Below are positions 34,149-45,100 of a stretch of 64,000 nt of DNA, piece after piece. The DNA lies in assembly GCA_964034945.1 (NCBI GenBank), contig OZ035961.1, positions 65,322,031 to 65,386,030 on the forward strand, given 5' to 3'. This DNA is from Chrysopilus asiliformis (taxonomy: Eukaryota; Arthropoda; Insecta; Diptera; Rhagionidae). How positions within the stretch are numbered: position 1 is the first letter of the stretch; every line of letters starts with the position of its first letter. Position numbers and translations under genes: made by a program. The notes under the pieces are model-generated. The model was given only the letters and a program-made list of their open reading frames with translations. It searched no databases and was not told the DNA's origin.

Positions 34149-34360
34149 ATGAATACAACCCTGCATCACTTATTCAGCTCTCTTCAGCACATCAGTTTTG
34201 ACATTTGTGCCGCATTGGAAAAACGGAAATATAAGAAAAATAAGCCGTGTTCCGCACGCGAAGAGGATATATTAGTAAATCTGTGGTCTGAAAAAATAAA
34301 CAACTTACGCGGGGCGAAAAAAAAATGGACATGTTTATGATGCAGTTAAATATAAAATGG
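34149..34360 (+). pseudogene. Myb/SANT-like DNA-binding domain fragment
   Basis: The frame from 34149 encodes 'EKRKYKKNKPCSAREEDILV' and 'NLWSEKINNLRGAKKK'. It then frameshifts in an A run at 34317-34324, after which another frame continues with a histidine-valine-tyrosine and 'DAVKYKME'. The pattern (S..ED..L..LW......LRG.KKN..V) is the Myb/SANT-like domain of Harbinger-associated proteins. It lies near the right end of a Harbinger-like element, in keeping with origin from it. Broken by the A-run frameshift. Confidence 0.55.
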
Positions 34361-34632
34361 AAAATAATTGTTTATTTTCATTACAGGTGATTTCCATTTT
34401 CTTCTAAAGTGTCTAATTCTGTTTGCACATATTTCATCGATGTTTTGAATTATATTATTCATCATATTAATAAAATTCATAGTAATCCCACACAAACTTC
34501 CTCAATCCATTTTTGAACTAACGTAGTTGAAATGTCAAACAAAATTACCTTAACCTCTGTGTGAACACTTTGGTTTAAGATCTAAATCATTTCGCAAAAT
34601 TACGTGATTTTGCGTCGGTGTGAACATAGTAA

Positions 34633-34869
34633 AATAGCAAATTTTATTATTTCATGCAAATGTTTCAAAATTACCCGCCTCAAAATTACCCGCGATCACC
34701 TCAAAATTACCCGCGATCACCTCAAAAATTGAGGTGATGGGGCTCACTGGTGCTATCAATTATGAAATTGCAAAGTTCTGCAGCCAACTTCACTCAATCT
34801 TAGGAAAAAAAAATTCTGATGAAATCGGGCGAAAAGTGAAATCGTGTTTTCCAAAGTGGTACTTAGAAG
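34633..34869. other. Spacer with short hairpin and 27-bp tandem repeat
   Basis: CAAAATTACCCGCGATCACCT occurs twice in tandem (34682-34720), ending in ATCACCTCAAaaaTTGAGGTGAT (34716-34738), a hairpin with 10-bp arms. It also holds the second copy of the 17-bp direct repeat (34633-34649). Confidence 0.6.
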
Positions 34870-34972
34870 AAGTGTACGCGTTTTAAAAGTGGTTTTAACG
34901 AAAACGTTTTTTGTGAATATCTCAAAAATGATGCATCTTATCGAAAAAGTGCAAGAACAAAAGTTATATTAA

Positions 34973-37168
34973 CCCATTATGTACCGGTACCCGATTCCGT
35001 TGAGATAACTTCGTGATTTTTTGGGTGTTGACTCTTGGGTTGCGCCTGATCACTTTTACATCGAATTTTTTTTTGTGGAGTTTCTGGGGGCTCCAGGGGG
35101 CACTGTTGCGAAAACGCAACGTTGGCTAATAAGATGCAAATCATTTTTTAATAACAAAAAAGTATTTTTTAAATAAAGTCATTTATTCTGAATATTTAAA
35201 GGACATTTATGTTCCTGGGAGTAAAAATAAAAATACAATGTAACATTGCACAAGTGTTTTGATTTGGTATCAGTCATGGGATTGATACTTATCGAAATAC
35301 TTTGGGTGTAATGCTACATTGCATTTTTTGCACTGGAACACTGTCTGTGAGTGACACTGAGCGCACCTTTTGCGTCCATTTCCAGGAGGTCTCCAGATCA
35401 CGTGGTTGGGAACATACGTGGAAGACGTGGAGGTCTCTCAGCTTCTTCAATATCCGAATCTTCCAGTTCGTTTTCAGTGGATTTGTCGGTATACAATAAC
35501 AGTTCCTCCGCTATTTTGGATTTAAAATCTATCTGAGGGAAAGATCGTTCTCCAGTGGCATTCGAAACAAGACAGTGGATTTTCCAGGCATTTACAGTTG
35601 TGCTGTTGACAGAATTGGTCCATAATGGCCACCACCACTTTTTTCCCTTAACAGCAATCCGGTAATTGGAAACTGCGTTGTCATGTAGATCCACGCCGCC
35701 CATATGCTTGTTGTAGTCGTTTATTAGGTTTGGCTGTAGAACGGGAACTCTCTGCTTTTTATTTTTGACGTAACGGGAAGTTCGAATTTCCGGAGCAGCT
35801 GTAACAAAGTTGGATATGACGGTTACTTCTGAATTGTCTTGCCAACGAGTTACAAATAGCTTATTGTTTTCTTCAAAACAACTGTCATAAGCGTGCTTCT
35901 TGAGGGCTCGACCAGTTGCAAGCATAGCATTACCACCTCTTAGACGATTTGCTCTTACTGTTCCAGTTGCTCGAAACTTCCGCTCATTTAGCAAGCAAAA
36001 CAGGTAGTACGAAGAAAAGAAGTTATCGAAGTATACTGCATGATTTTCTGGATTTACTACGCATTCCAATAATTTCAATACGACTGAAGCTCCTAAGCCA
36101 ATGGTTTTGTCGTATGGTGAAGCGGAGCCAGCGTATGGAGAAGCATGAAACAAGTAGCCGCTATCAGAACAAAGGCACCAGTACTTAAACCCAAAGCGTA
36201 TCGGCTTACCACGGATGAACATTTTGCAATTATGTCTGCCAAAGTATGGTACCATTTGCTCATCAATCGCTAAGTAGGTGGTGAAAACCCCAAACTGCTG
36301 GTACTTCCGATTCAGAGCGTCGATCAAAGGACGAACTTTAGCAAACCTATCAGCAGCGTCAATTTCGTTGTTGTCCATCAAGTGGAATATTTTTTTTATA
36401 GTTTGGACAATGTTGCGTGATAATGCTTGCTTGACTAAATATGGTGGAATATATATCACACTAGTGTTTTGATTCCACAAAACTTTATCTGGGGATTGTC
36501 TGGGTTTATGACAAGCTAGTTCAACATCTTCTTCACTGTCGCTGCTGTCATTCAACATTTCTAAGATTTCTTTCTGCGTCAAAAACTTTTTTGATGCCAT
36601 TTCCAAAAATCGTTATGTTTTCACAGACTAAATTGTTTTTAACATAAAACTAAAAACAATGCACAAAAAACCTTTTTTAATACTGCGAGCAAGCGCACAA
36701 AATCACGAGCAATAAATTACGTGTTTGGCCGTAAACTAAACATGAAAAGTCACGAAAAAGCTGTCTAAACTTGTCAAAGTGATTTGCATCTAATGGACCA
36801 ACGTTGCGTTTTCGCAACAGCAATTTTTAATCGCAAAATCAAAGGATATAAAAATATTTTTTGCATCGAATACTATTTTTTACCAATTATTTCAACCTTT
36901 GGCAACATCATTTATACCGTTTCACAAGAATTGGATTACATTTAAATTTACGGCAGCTGTTTAAACACAACCCTGTTTTGCAGACCTTTTTTTAACTGTA
37001 ATAACAACTCACAAAAATGCATTCAAACAAATTTTTAAAGCCCAATTCCTAAAGGCAAAGGTCTGAGCTATCCTCACAATCTTAAAAAAGGTCATTAAAG
37101 TTATTATTATTTGCGCTATAAATATTCAAAGTTGCTGTGCGAAAACGCAACGGCTGGTACAAAATGGG
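34973..37168 (-). mobile_element. piggyBac element
   Basis: TTAA at 34969-34972 and 37169-37172. Ends CCCATTATGTACC (34973) and GGTACAAAATGGG (37168) are inverted with one mismatch. Subterminal hairpins TTGCGaaaaCGCAA occur at about 35106 and 37136, with an inverted copy near 36806; they are good candidates for transposase sites. 2,196 bp with a transposase gene. Confidence 0.92.
35270..36600 (-). pseudogene. piggyBac transposase, damaged
   Basis: This TTAA-specific DDD transposase starts at the ATG at 36600 ('MASKKFLTQKEILEML', an acidic N-terminus). The frame runs about 400 residues to a stop at 35398. Catalytic aspartates are in 'YLAIDEQMVPYFGRHN' (near 152), 'VYFDNFFSSYYLF' (near 215) and 'HMGGVDLHDN' (near 315). 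The usual ~100-residue segment between the acidic N-terminus and 'DAADRFAKVRPLIDAL' is missing in frame. After the stop, a second frame continues (about 35410-35270) with 'GRKRCAQCHSQTVFQCKKCN' and 'ALHPKYFDKYQSHD', which is the C-terminal Cys-rich domain. A frameshift near 35400 therefore separates the body from its zinc-binding tail. Likely inactive. Confidence 0.85.
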
Positions 37169-37775
37169 TTAAAATCCGATTGGAATAAGTTTTAAAAAAT
37201 CTTATTGGAAAGTTTGACTTCAAAGTGGAATTTCGGTACAACTGTTCGAATTTTGATACGAATATCACCATACGGTTTTTCAATAATTTCCAGATTTGCA
37301 ATTACAGCTTTTGTTATGTTTTATCATTCTAAACACACTGGTGTAATTCATTTTTGTGTATGATAACGGGATCTTGGCGTTACAAACGGTAAGGCAAATT
37401 TAATATACCCTTTGGTTTCACCATACGGGTATAAAAATATGGGAAATACAATAAATGAAAATAGTGGTGTATATGTCAGAAGATACCGAAAAACCAAGCA
37501 ACTGGCTTGTGACCAGCGCAATGGAGTTTTATAGTTCTTACTGCAGCATAAAGTAGGGAACAACCTAACAAGTAAACATATTTTATGTAAATTATGTACT
37601 TGTAAATTAGTAATGTTAAACAAATATGAAATTTGGAACAAAATTCTAAATTATGTAGTATAAAGTTTATAAGTTTCAAAAAAATTTATTGAAGTAATAT
37701 GGATTCATTTGTTTTGTATACCATAATTTGGGACAGAGAGAGTATTAGTTTTCAGACCTTGACTAAATTGCAATA

Positions 37776-38606
37776 CAGCAATCCCTCGAACTGCGCGGTT
37801 TCGGACTGCGCGGTTTCGCAACTGCGCGGTTAAGTTTTTAATACCAAAATTTCGAACTGCGCGGTAAAAATTTCGCAGCTGCGCGGTTTTTTTATAATTT
37901 CCGTTTAAAAAACATGTTCTGAACATATATTTTGGTCAATCCCCGACAAGAAGGAATCAGCTGGTAATTTGGTATCTTCGTACATATTTGGTAATTTCGT
38001 GCTTATATTAGTGTTTATATTTAGTGGAAATTGTGACATTAGGTAAGACAATTGGTGGGGACGAATTTGAAGACTTGCAGTCAGAAGATATCATGGAAGT
38101 CCTTGCAAGCTATGAAGAAAATATGACTGCTGACGATACTTTGACACAGTTCGGCGATAATTATAGCGACGAAAATGATGGAAGTGAAGTTATAGAGATT
38201 ATAAGAAAGAAAAACCTTACGCACGAAAAACTGGCGAATTTTTTAATGGTTGGTAGTCAACTTTAACAAGAAGCTCTTAATATGGACCCTGATATGGAGC
38301 GTGCCTTAAAATTTCGGTGAAATTTGATAGTCGCTTTAGCCCCATACGTAGAAATGCATAATGAAAAACAAAAATCGGGTAATCAATCACTAATTTTTCA
38401 AAAAGATTAGTAATACATATCATATCTTTGTATTACTTTAAATATGTCGTTAAATAAAAACTTTTTTCTATTTTTTTTTTTGGAATTTTTCTAATATTTG
38501 GGACCTAACCCCAATATTTCATACAAAGTAGGCGTCACAGTGCGCGGTTTCGCAGTGCGCGCTCTTTTTGTGGAACGTATCTACCGCGCAGTTCGAGGGA
38601 TTACTG
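37776..38606 (+). mobile_element. pogo/Tigger-type element, deletion derivative
   Basis: Inverted ends CAGCAATCCCTCGAACTGCG (37776) and CGCAGTTCGAGGGATTACTG (38606), with TA on each side (37774-37775, 38607-38608). Subterminal CTGCGCGGTTTCG repeats are present at both ends. 831 bp. Confidence 0.85.
38024..38330 (+). pseudogene. pogo-type transposase C-terminal tail
   Basis: The short frame (38024-38266) reads 'DEFEDLQSEDIMEVLASYEE' and a following 'LTHEKLANFL', and a second frame continues (after 38281) with 'MDPDMERALKF'. Acidic 'EDIxExLxxxExxxT..L' followed by 'DPDxERxxKF' is the tail of pogo/Jerky-type transposases. The DNA-binding and DDE parts are deleted. It supports the TIR-based call. 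Confidence 0.55.
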
Positions 38607-38608
38607 TA

Positions 38609-38819
38609 TTTAATTTTTGTGTAATTTAATTTATTACTTTTTTACAAATATATTTATTTATTTCTTTCTTTTTAAGTAACTGACAAGAAAATGATTCGCT
38701 AAACTGTTTATTCTGTATATAACATGTTAAATATTAAAACTGTTTTGCAAATTAACGTAAGTGACTTTTCAAAAGTGATATTTTCCACTATAAACATAAA
38801 AAAAATCAAAAAACATAAC
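38609..38819. other. AT-rich spacer
   Basis: No gene. Ends in ATAAC (38815-38819), the target duplication of the BEL element. Confidence 0.6.
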
Positions 38820-39294
38820 TGTTGCGACCACTATGGAGTGTCGCAGCACGGGTTAGAACTTTTGGTAGCTTACCTGGAGTTTCTTGTAACTCGCTTGCTG
38901 GACCAATCGTTAACCTGAAAAAAGGGGGTGCCGGGACAAGGATTGATAACAAGTTGTTTTTGTTCGTAAAAATGTATTCAAATCTTTTTTAATTACAAAC
39001 TTAACCTAAGGATTCTTAGATGACTAATATAATATTATTAAAACTATAAATAAAAGTTGATCGGCGATTATGAACTTTATTCTGTAATGAAAAAAAACCA
39101 ATTAATAATCAAATAATAAAAGGATGAGAAATTGGCGAAGATTCTTTGGCCAAAAACGATGATTTGTTTGGAGTTCGTAGATTGGCAAAGTTCGTTCGTC
39201 CAATAAATAATTCAGAATATTTAAATTAAAGGAATTGATTGAAAAAATAAATAAAATAAAGTAAATAAAATATATAATTCAAAGGAACATAATT

Positions 39295-39363
39295 CACATC
39301 GACCAAATTTCGAACCCCGGTCTGAAATATGTTAGGTGCCGTCCTAGCCAATAGACCATGATC
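39295..39363 (-). other. tRNA-Glu-like module in the 3' LTR
   Basis: Same module as at 47909-47979, with three substitutions next to the B-box region (CCAAATTTCGAAC on the + strand). Confidence 0.6.
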
Positions 39364-40391
39364 ATATTTAAGTTCAAATAGTTGAAACGTGGATGGATGG
39401 CATAAGCGAATTCAATAGTAAGTGGTCAAATTGGGCCGCTAAACCGCGTCGTTGAGGTTGGAGCTAATCCGCGTCCAATCTATGATGGGTTAAAATTAGA
39501 GGGACGATAATTGTTAGGGTGCTTGAAATCAATGATGTTGAATTTCAACGCTAATTCCCTTGTAGTTAAAGGGAATGTGAATTAGTAAACAAAAAACATC
39601 AAGGCTTAATCGAGACAAATTATGTACAGCATAAGGTGTGTCGAATTAAGGCTTGTATTATGAAACTAATTCTAACTTGATTTTTTGATTGAGATCAGTG
39701 ATAACGACTCTTTTATGAAGAGGGGTGTTGAAATCGCGACTGGATTCGTAAAAATGTTAGATTAATTTGTTCGAAATTAATCTTCGAATTGAACCAGAAT
39801 TTATTATAGACGATTGATACGTAATATCAATGGTTTTATAATAAATTATTGGTGTTGTTTAATACTTGGTGTAATAACGACTCCTGTAGGACAGGAGTGT
39901 TGAGGTTGCAAATGGGTTCGTAGAAGTTAAACTATTTTATAAGAAATTAGTCTCCTAACTGACCCAAAAAATTATTAAAGACGATTGATACGTATCAATC
40001 GTTTTGTAATAAATTTTTTGTGTCTTTGAATACTTAGTGTATTAGAGGTTAGGCGGAACCCATAAAGACCAACGAAAACATTTCGGCCAGTACTTTATGG
40101 ACAAGGAGGTATTAAGGAGGTGGATATTGAGGTGGGAAACTATATTTATACTTAACAATGTTGCACTTTATCCATGTGCGGAGATGTTCTCGTTTACCTT
40201 GATTGTTGGTATCCTTAATGATCCTCGATCCAATGGTACTTTGTAATTTGTCTCGTCAGCTCCGTGACTTGATCGAAAGTGACCATCAAGTGTTTGGAAC
40301 TTCCGCTTATCGCCTCGGTTCCATTGATCCTCGTTTGGATCCTTTCAGTTGGGGATGGGGAAAAATGAAGTAGAGTAATTTTCTGTACGTC

Positions 40392-40709
40392 TTGCTTCAT
40401 GGGTTCGTTAGATGTAGAGTTGCTGAGTTGAGGTTTTGTGAAATGTCAACTCGTTTTTATTATTGTGAATTTATGTTTGTTGTTAAATACTTGGGTAAGT
40501 TGCGCATGTTAAATTTCTTTAATTTATATGCTTATTATACTTATTTCTTTCAGGGAAAAACATGGGAATCATTGGGAGCCGCTGCCCGGGACTTTCAACG
40601 ATGGGTAAAGGGAGGATGCTGTCTCAGGTAATGTTTTCTGGATCAAAAATGTTTGTTGATGCTTTCTTTTTAGATCGAATACGCTATTTTGTTCAGATGG
40701 GTCTGAACA
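40392..40709 (+). other. Antisense splice-like modules in the BEL LTR (3' copy)
   Basis: On the strand opposite the element: GGGTAAGTTGCG...TTATTTCTTTCAG (about 40493-40554), an exon-sized 73-bp piece, then CAGGTAATGTTTTC...TTTCTTTTTAG (about 40627-40673). Both have matching splice signals and insect-like short lengths. The same modules occur in the other LTR at 49691-49872. No extended ORF spans them. Function unknown. Confidence 0.35.
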
Positions 40710-40845
40710 TACTGGGGCCCGCAAAACGCTGAGCCGGAAATTCCTGCAATTGTTAGTTGCGGATATGCTGGGATCGTTAAACAGGAATGGATTATGCCGT
40801 AAGGAAGGATGGTAAATAAAACTGTTTTGTTATGTAATTTTGGTT

Positions 40846-41337
40846 TTATTGTGTTTGGTAGCCATAGTACAACACTTGATGATTTGGTAGCAATTTGATT
40901 TTTATGCTACCGCGGTGGAGTTTCAATTTATAAACCTTGCGGGTGGAGGTTCTTATCCGCTCCCACGGGATGGTGTCTAGCCTGGATTGCGGGATATCCA
41001 CTATTATATCTTCCCGTGTTAATACCGAATACGTTGGTTCCGTTTTTTGGGCAATTGGGACTTGCCGACGTCCATTCCCTCGTCCGTAATTCGGTGGTGA
41101 CCGGGCTGGAGGTGTCACCGGGTCCATGGGTACAAACACATCCGGTTCCACATGGGGTGGGGTTAATGGACGCTCCAGGTACTCTGGTGCGGACAACTCT
41201 GGAAAATCGTCGAGTGGCATAGCCAGTAGTTTCTCCAACGTTATCTCTTCGTCCGGCTCGTCTTCGAGCAGATTGTCTAGCCACCTCATGTCGTCTCGGT
41301 CAGATAATTCAATGCAATCATCGGTATTCGTAGTCAT
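40846..41337 (-). CDS. BEL accessory ORF (unrecognised, acidic N-terminus)
   Basis: A 163-residue frame from the ATG at 41337 lies between the end of pol and the 3' LTR, where some BEL/Pao elements carry env. It has no signal peptide and no membrane helix, so it is not an envelope. Residues 14-48 are strongly acidic with spaced leucines ('DDMRWLDNLLEDEPDEEITL', 'LLAMPLDDFPEL'). Residues 50-90 are proline-rich and include PPNY, a PPxY-type motif. The C-terminus (130-163) is basic ('STRKVYKLKLHRGSIKIKLL'). The frame is unbroken although flanking regions carry lesions. An acidic-activator-like or particle-release role would be speculation. It begins about 130 bp after the pol stop. Confidence 0.6.
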   Translation of the reverse strand: MTTNTDDCIELSDRDDMRWLDNLLEDEPDEEITLEKLLAMPLDDFPELSAPEYLERPLTPPHVEPDVFVPMDPVTPPARSPPNYGRGNGRRQVPIAQKTEPTYSVLTREDIIVDIPQSRLDTIPWERIRTSTRKVYKLKLHRGSIKIKLLPNHQVLYYGYQTQ

Positions 41338-41465
41338 CTAGGAGTTCAAAGGGATATGGTTGATTAATTGAACTTGCATTTGTTTGGTTTTAGACCCATT
41401 ACCTTTGGACGTGATGAGACGGCATTGCAACAGCACAACACAACACAAATATATATGGACACATA

Positions 41466-42127
41466 TTACTTGGCGGAAGGAAGGATACACAGTTTTACGA
41501 CGGGATGACGCGTTACTTTGTTCGCTGTTTGGACGTCTGCCACACGCACCAAACCATCTTTTCCTGGATGCACTTGGATCACTCGTCCGAGGTGCCACTT
41601 TGCAGGAGGTAAAGTGTCGTTTTTTATTATGACTATGTCGTCCGGTTTGACGTTCTGTTCGGTGTGATGCCATTTAGTCCGTTGTTGTAGGTCGTTTAAG
41701 TAAATGTTTGTCCATTGTTTCCAGAAGGTTTGTGATAACTTTTGAAAAATCCTTATTAGGTGATACGGCCGTAGTTATGTATTTAATGTTTTTCTGGGCT
41801 TAGCGGCCTAAACCGCTATCAATTCTGATAAGACGAAGCACAGCTGATCAAATATGGAGTTCAAAATAATTTGTGTTTTCTTTCTTTCCTCGTTTTGTGA
41901 CTTTATTTATTTATTATACTTTTGTGTAACCCGTTTTTAATGTATCCAGACATTTATCACTGTTCACAAACATAGTCATTATATCAACAAACTCCCTGAT
42001 GATGACATAGATATTGATGTCGAAACGTCGGAGAAAATAATAAAGGACAAAAATATTCGAAAACATATTGTTTTTTTAATTTTTGGACCAAACGAAAAAA
42101 TATTTAGGCCGCTAAGCCCAGAAAAAC

Positions 42128-42162
<35 letters not shown>

Positions 42163-45100
42163 GTGATAACCTTTGGATAAAGCGCCATCGCGTACTGTAA
42201 TTGGGGTTTTCATCTAACATAGAAGGTTCTGGGATGGCTTGAAGTGATTGTCCGATAAGGAAGTGGGATGGAGTTAAGACGGTATAATCGGTTTGGGTTT
42301 TATCAATGTAGCATAACGGTCGGGAATTAAGAATAGCTTCAATTTGATATATTAACGTAGAAAACTCTTCGTACGTTAACTTTGTGTCCTTTAATACCCT
42401 TTTTAAGTGGTGTTTCGTCGCCTTAACACCGGCTTCCCATAAGCCTCCGAAGTGTGGAGATCCTGGGGGTATGAAGTTCCAGCTAATATAATCATTAGCT
42501 AACAATTCCGCTGCGGTTTCGCAGGCTTGAGAAATTGCTTGCTGGAATTCTCTTTGTAGTAATTTGTTTGCCCCGACGAAGTTTGTTCCATTATCTGTGT
42601 ACACGTTTGTACACAGACCGCGTCGCGAAGTAAATCGTTTAAATGCTGCTAGAAAACCTACGGACGTGAGGTCGGAGACCGTTTCAAGATGCGTGGCCTT
42701 TGTACACATACAAACAAATACGGCAATATATCCTTTGTAGGACTTAGTACCTCTGCCTTTGGATACTCGAATATCGAAGGGACCACAGAAATCAATCCCG
42801 ACATGGGTGAACGGTTTTGATTTCCGTATACGCATGGTCGGTAGATTGCCCATTAGTTGCCTCTGACATGATGCACGTTGTCTAGTACAAGTGACGCATT
42901 TGTGTGTTATGTATCGGATTGTATTGCGCGCGTTTAAAATCCAGTATTTGGTTCGTAAAATACTTAGTATGACTTGATTTCCTCCGTGTAAGGACTCTAG
43001 ATGGGTTTTTGTTATTAATAGTTTCGTAAAGTGACAGTCATTATGTAAAATTATGGGATGTTTTGAATTAAATGGCAGGTCTGCATTCTCTAAACGTCCC
43101 CCTACGCGCAATACGTTGTCTTGATCTATAAACGGATTGAGATTTATGATTTTTGATTTATTAGATAATGGCCTTGAATGCGTGATGTTGTCGATTTCGT
43201 TATTAAAGAAGGTCCGTTGAGAAATTTTTATTAGAAAATTAGTCGCGAAATTTATTTCTTCGGACGAGAGATATCCACCTTTTTTGGTATATTGGAGCTG
43301 TCGTATTCTTGTATTATGTACGAAACGTAATAGATAAGCGGTGACGCGAATTGTTTTATGGTAGGATGAAAATTTGAAAAGTTCGATTGGTTCGAAGGTT
43401 GCGTTTAAAGAAATTAGTTTTGGAGACCTGGTTTCTAAATCAGTATCGTTGATTTTGGTTTCTTTAGGCCATTGTCGTGAATCGATGAGCCAGTTAGGTC
43501 CTTTCCACCATAAGTCGTTTTCGATTAATGACTCGGGTAAAACTCCGCGAGTCGCTAAGTCCGCTGGATTCAATTTGGTAGAGATAAAATTCCATTTGAC
43601 GTTTGGGGAATTTTCTTGGATTTCCGCTACCCGGTTTCGGACAAACGTTTTGCGATCGGTGGTTCGTCCTGTAATCCATGCTAACGCGATGGTTGAGTCG
43701 CACCATGCAAAGGAATTTATCGCTTCTAAATTCAATTCCGATTTGATTTGTTTCATCAATTTTGAAAGGAGAAAGGCTGAACATAATTCGAGCCTGGGTA
43801 TTGTAATTGGTTTTAGTGGTGCCACTTTAGATTTGGAAGTTAGCAATCTTGTTTCGACATGATTGTTGGGAGAAATGATTCGTAGATAAATTACGGCTGC
43901 GTATGCTTGTTCGGATGCATCGCAGAATCCATGGATTTCGTATTTTTGCGGATCGGATTTTGTGGTTCGTAGCCAACGCGGTATTCTGATTTGTTCTAAC
44001 GATTTTAATTGGTTACGATGTTTTATCCATTCTTCTATGATGGATTCAGGCACCCTTTCATCCCAATCGATTCCCCGAGACCAGATAGTTTGAATGATTA
44101 ATTTACCGATGATTATTATGGGGGCAATCCATCCCAGAGAGTCGAACAGTTTTGCAATATCGGAAAATAATTGCCTCTTGGTGAGTTTTTCTGGAACTGT
44201 GTCGGTATTTACGCGGTAACTAAATTCGTCGGTATGGGGATACCAATGCATTCCTAGCGTTTTAATCGTGGTATCGAAGTTTATGGAAATCGTTTCAGGC
44301 ATTTCAATGAACTCTGGTGGTAGTGGGTTGAGGACTTCGGGAAAATTTGATGACCATTTTTTGAGTGGAAGTCCTGCTGAGTGAAGCATTTTTAAAAGTT
44401 CATCTTGTAGTCTGATCGTTTCTGAAACGGTATCTGCGCCTGACAACAAATTGTCGACATAAAAGTCGGTTAGTGTGACTGCTGAGGCGAGAGGGAAATT
44501 GGTAGCTTGATCTTTAGCAATTTGTGTCAATGTTTTAATTGCTAAATAAGGTGCACTTGCTGTTCCAAAGGAGACAGTAGTTAATTGATAGGTGTGGATG
44601 GGTTGTTCAGGAGAATTTCTCCAGAAGAATTTTTGAAATTTTTTATGTTCGGGTGCGAACTTAATTTGCCGGTACATCTTTTCGATGTCGGCTGAAAATG
44701 CTACTCGTTTTAAACGCCAACGTAATAAGATTGTTTGTAAATTGTCTTGGAGTCGGGGTCCTACTAATAAACAATCGTTTAAGGAGATTCCAGTGGAGGT
44801 TTTGGACGATGCGTCGAAAACTACGCGTAATTTGGTAGTGGTGCTGGAATCTTTTATCACTGCGTGATGTGGCAGATAATAATCGAAGTCGGAATTTGGT
44901 TGGGTAATTTCGTTAGGTGCAATCGGTTCTGCATGGTTAAGATCAATGTATTCGTTGATTACCTTAGAGTATTCAGTATGAAAATTTGTGTCGTTTGTAA
45001 ATCTTTTCTCTAAATTATAAAATCTTTTTAGGGCAACGGTTCGACTGTTACCTAGAGGTGGATGCTCATCTTTAAAGGGTAATGATACAACATAGCGATT

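Larger units (their letters stand above)
31289..34632 (+). mobile_element. Harbinger-like element with ATGTTCACACCGACGC ends
   Basis: TACTATGTTCACACCGACGC on the left mirrors GCGTCGGTGTGAACATAGTA on the right. Both are followed inside by AAAATnACGTxATTTTG; the ends match for about 35 bp. The target duplication is unclear (TA, or TAA/AAA). It holds a Myb/SANT-like ORF near its right end, which supports PIF/Harbinger. The interior is otherwise an accretion of a microsatellite-bearing repeat (31440-34060) and another DNA element (32221-33273). No DDE transposase is seen. Confidence 0.65.
34870..37436 (-). repeat. Repeat A copy, split by the piggyBac element
   Basis: Left part 34870-34968 (GAATATCTCAAAAATGATGC... 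AAAAGTTATA). Right part 37173-37436 (AATCCGATTGGAATAAG... CACCATACGGGTATAA). The TTAA target is within it. The right part ends with the TTGGTTTCACCATACGGG terminus. Confidence 0.75.
38820..40709 (-). repeat. BEL 3' LTR (short form, 1,890 bp)
   Basis: Lacks about 584 bp present in the other LTR; the join lies at GGGCC|GCTAAACCGCG (about 39443). Its element-strand start is the palindrome TGTTCAGAcccaTCTGAACA. Confidence 0.9.
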
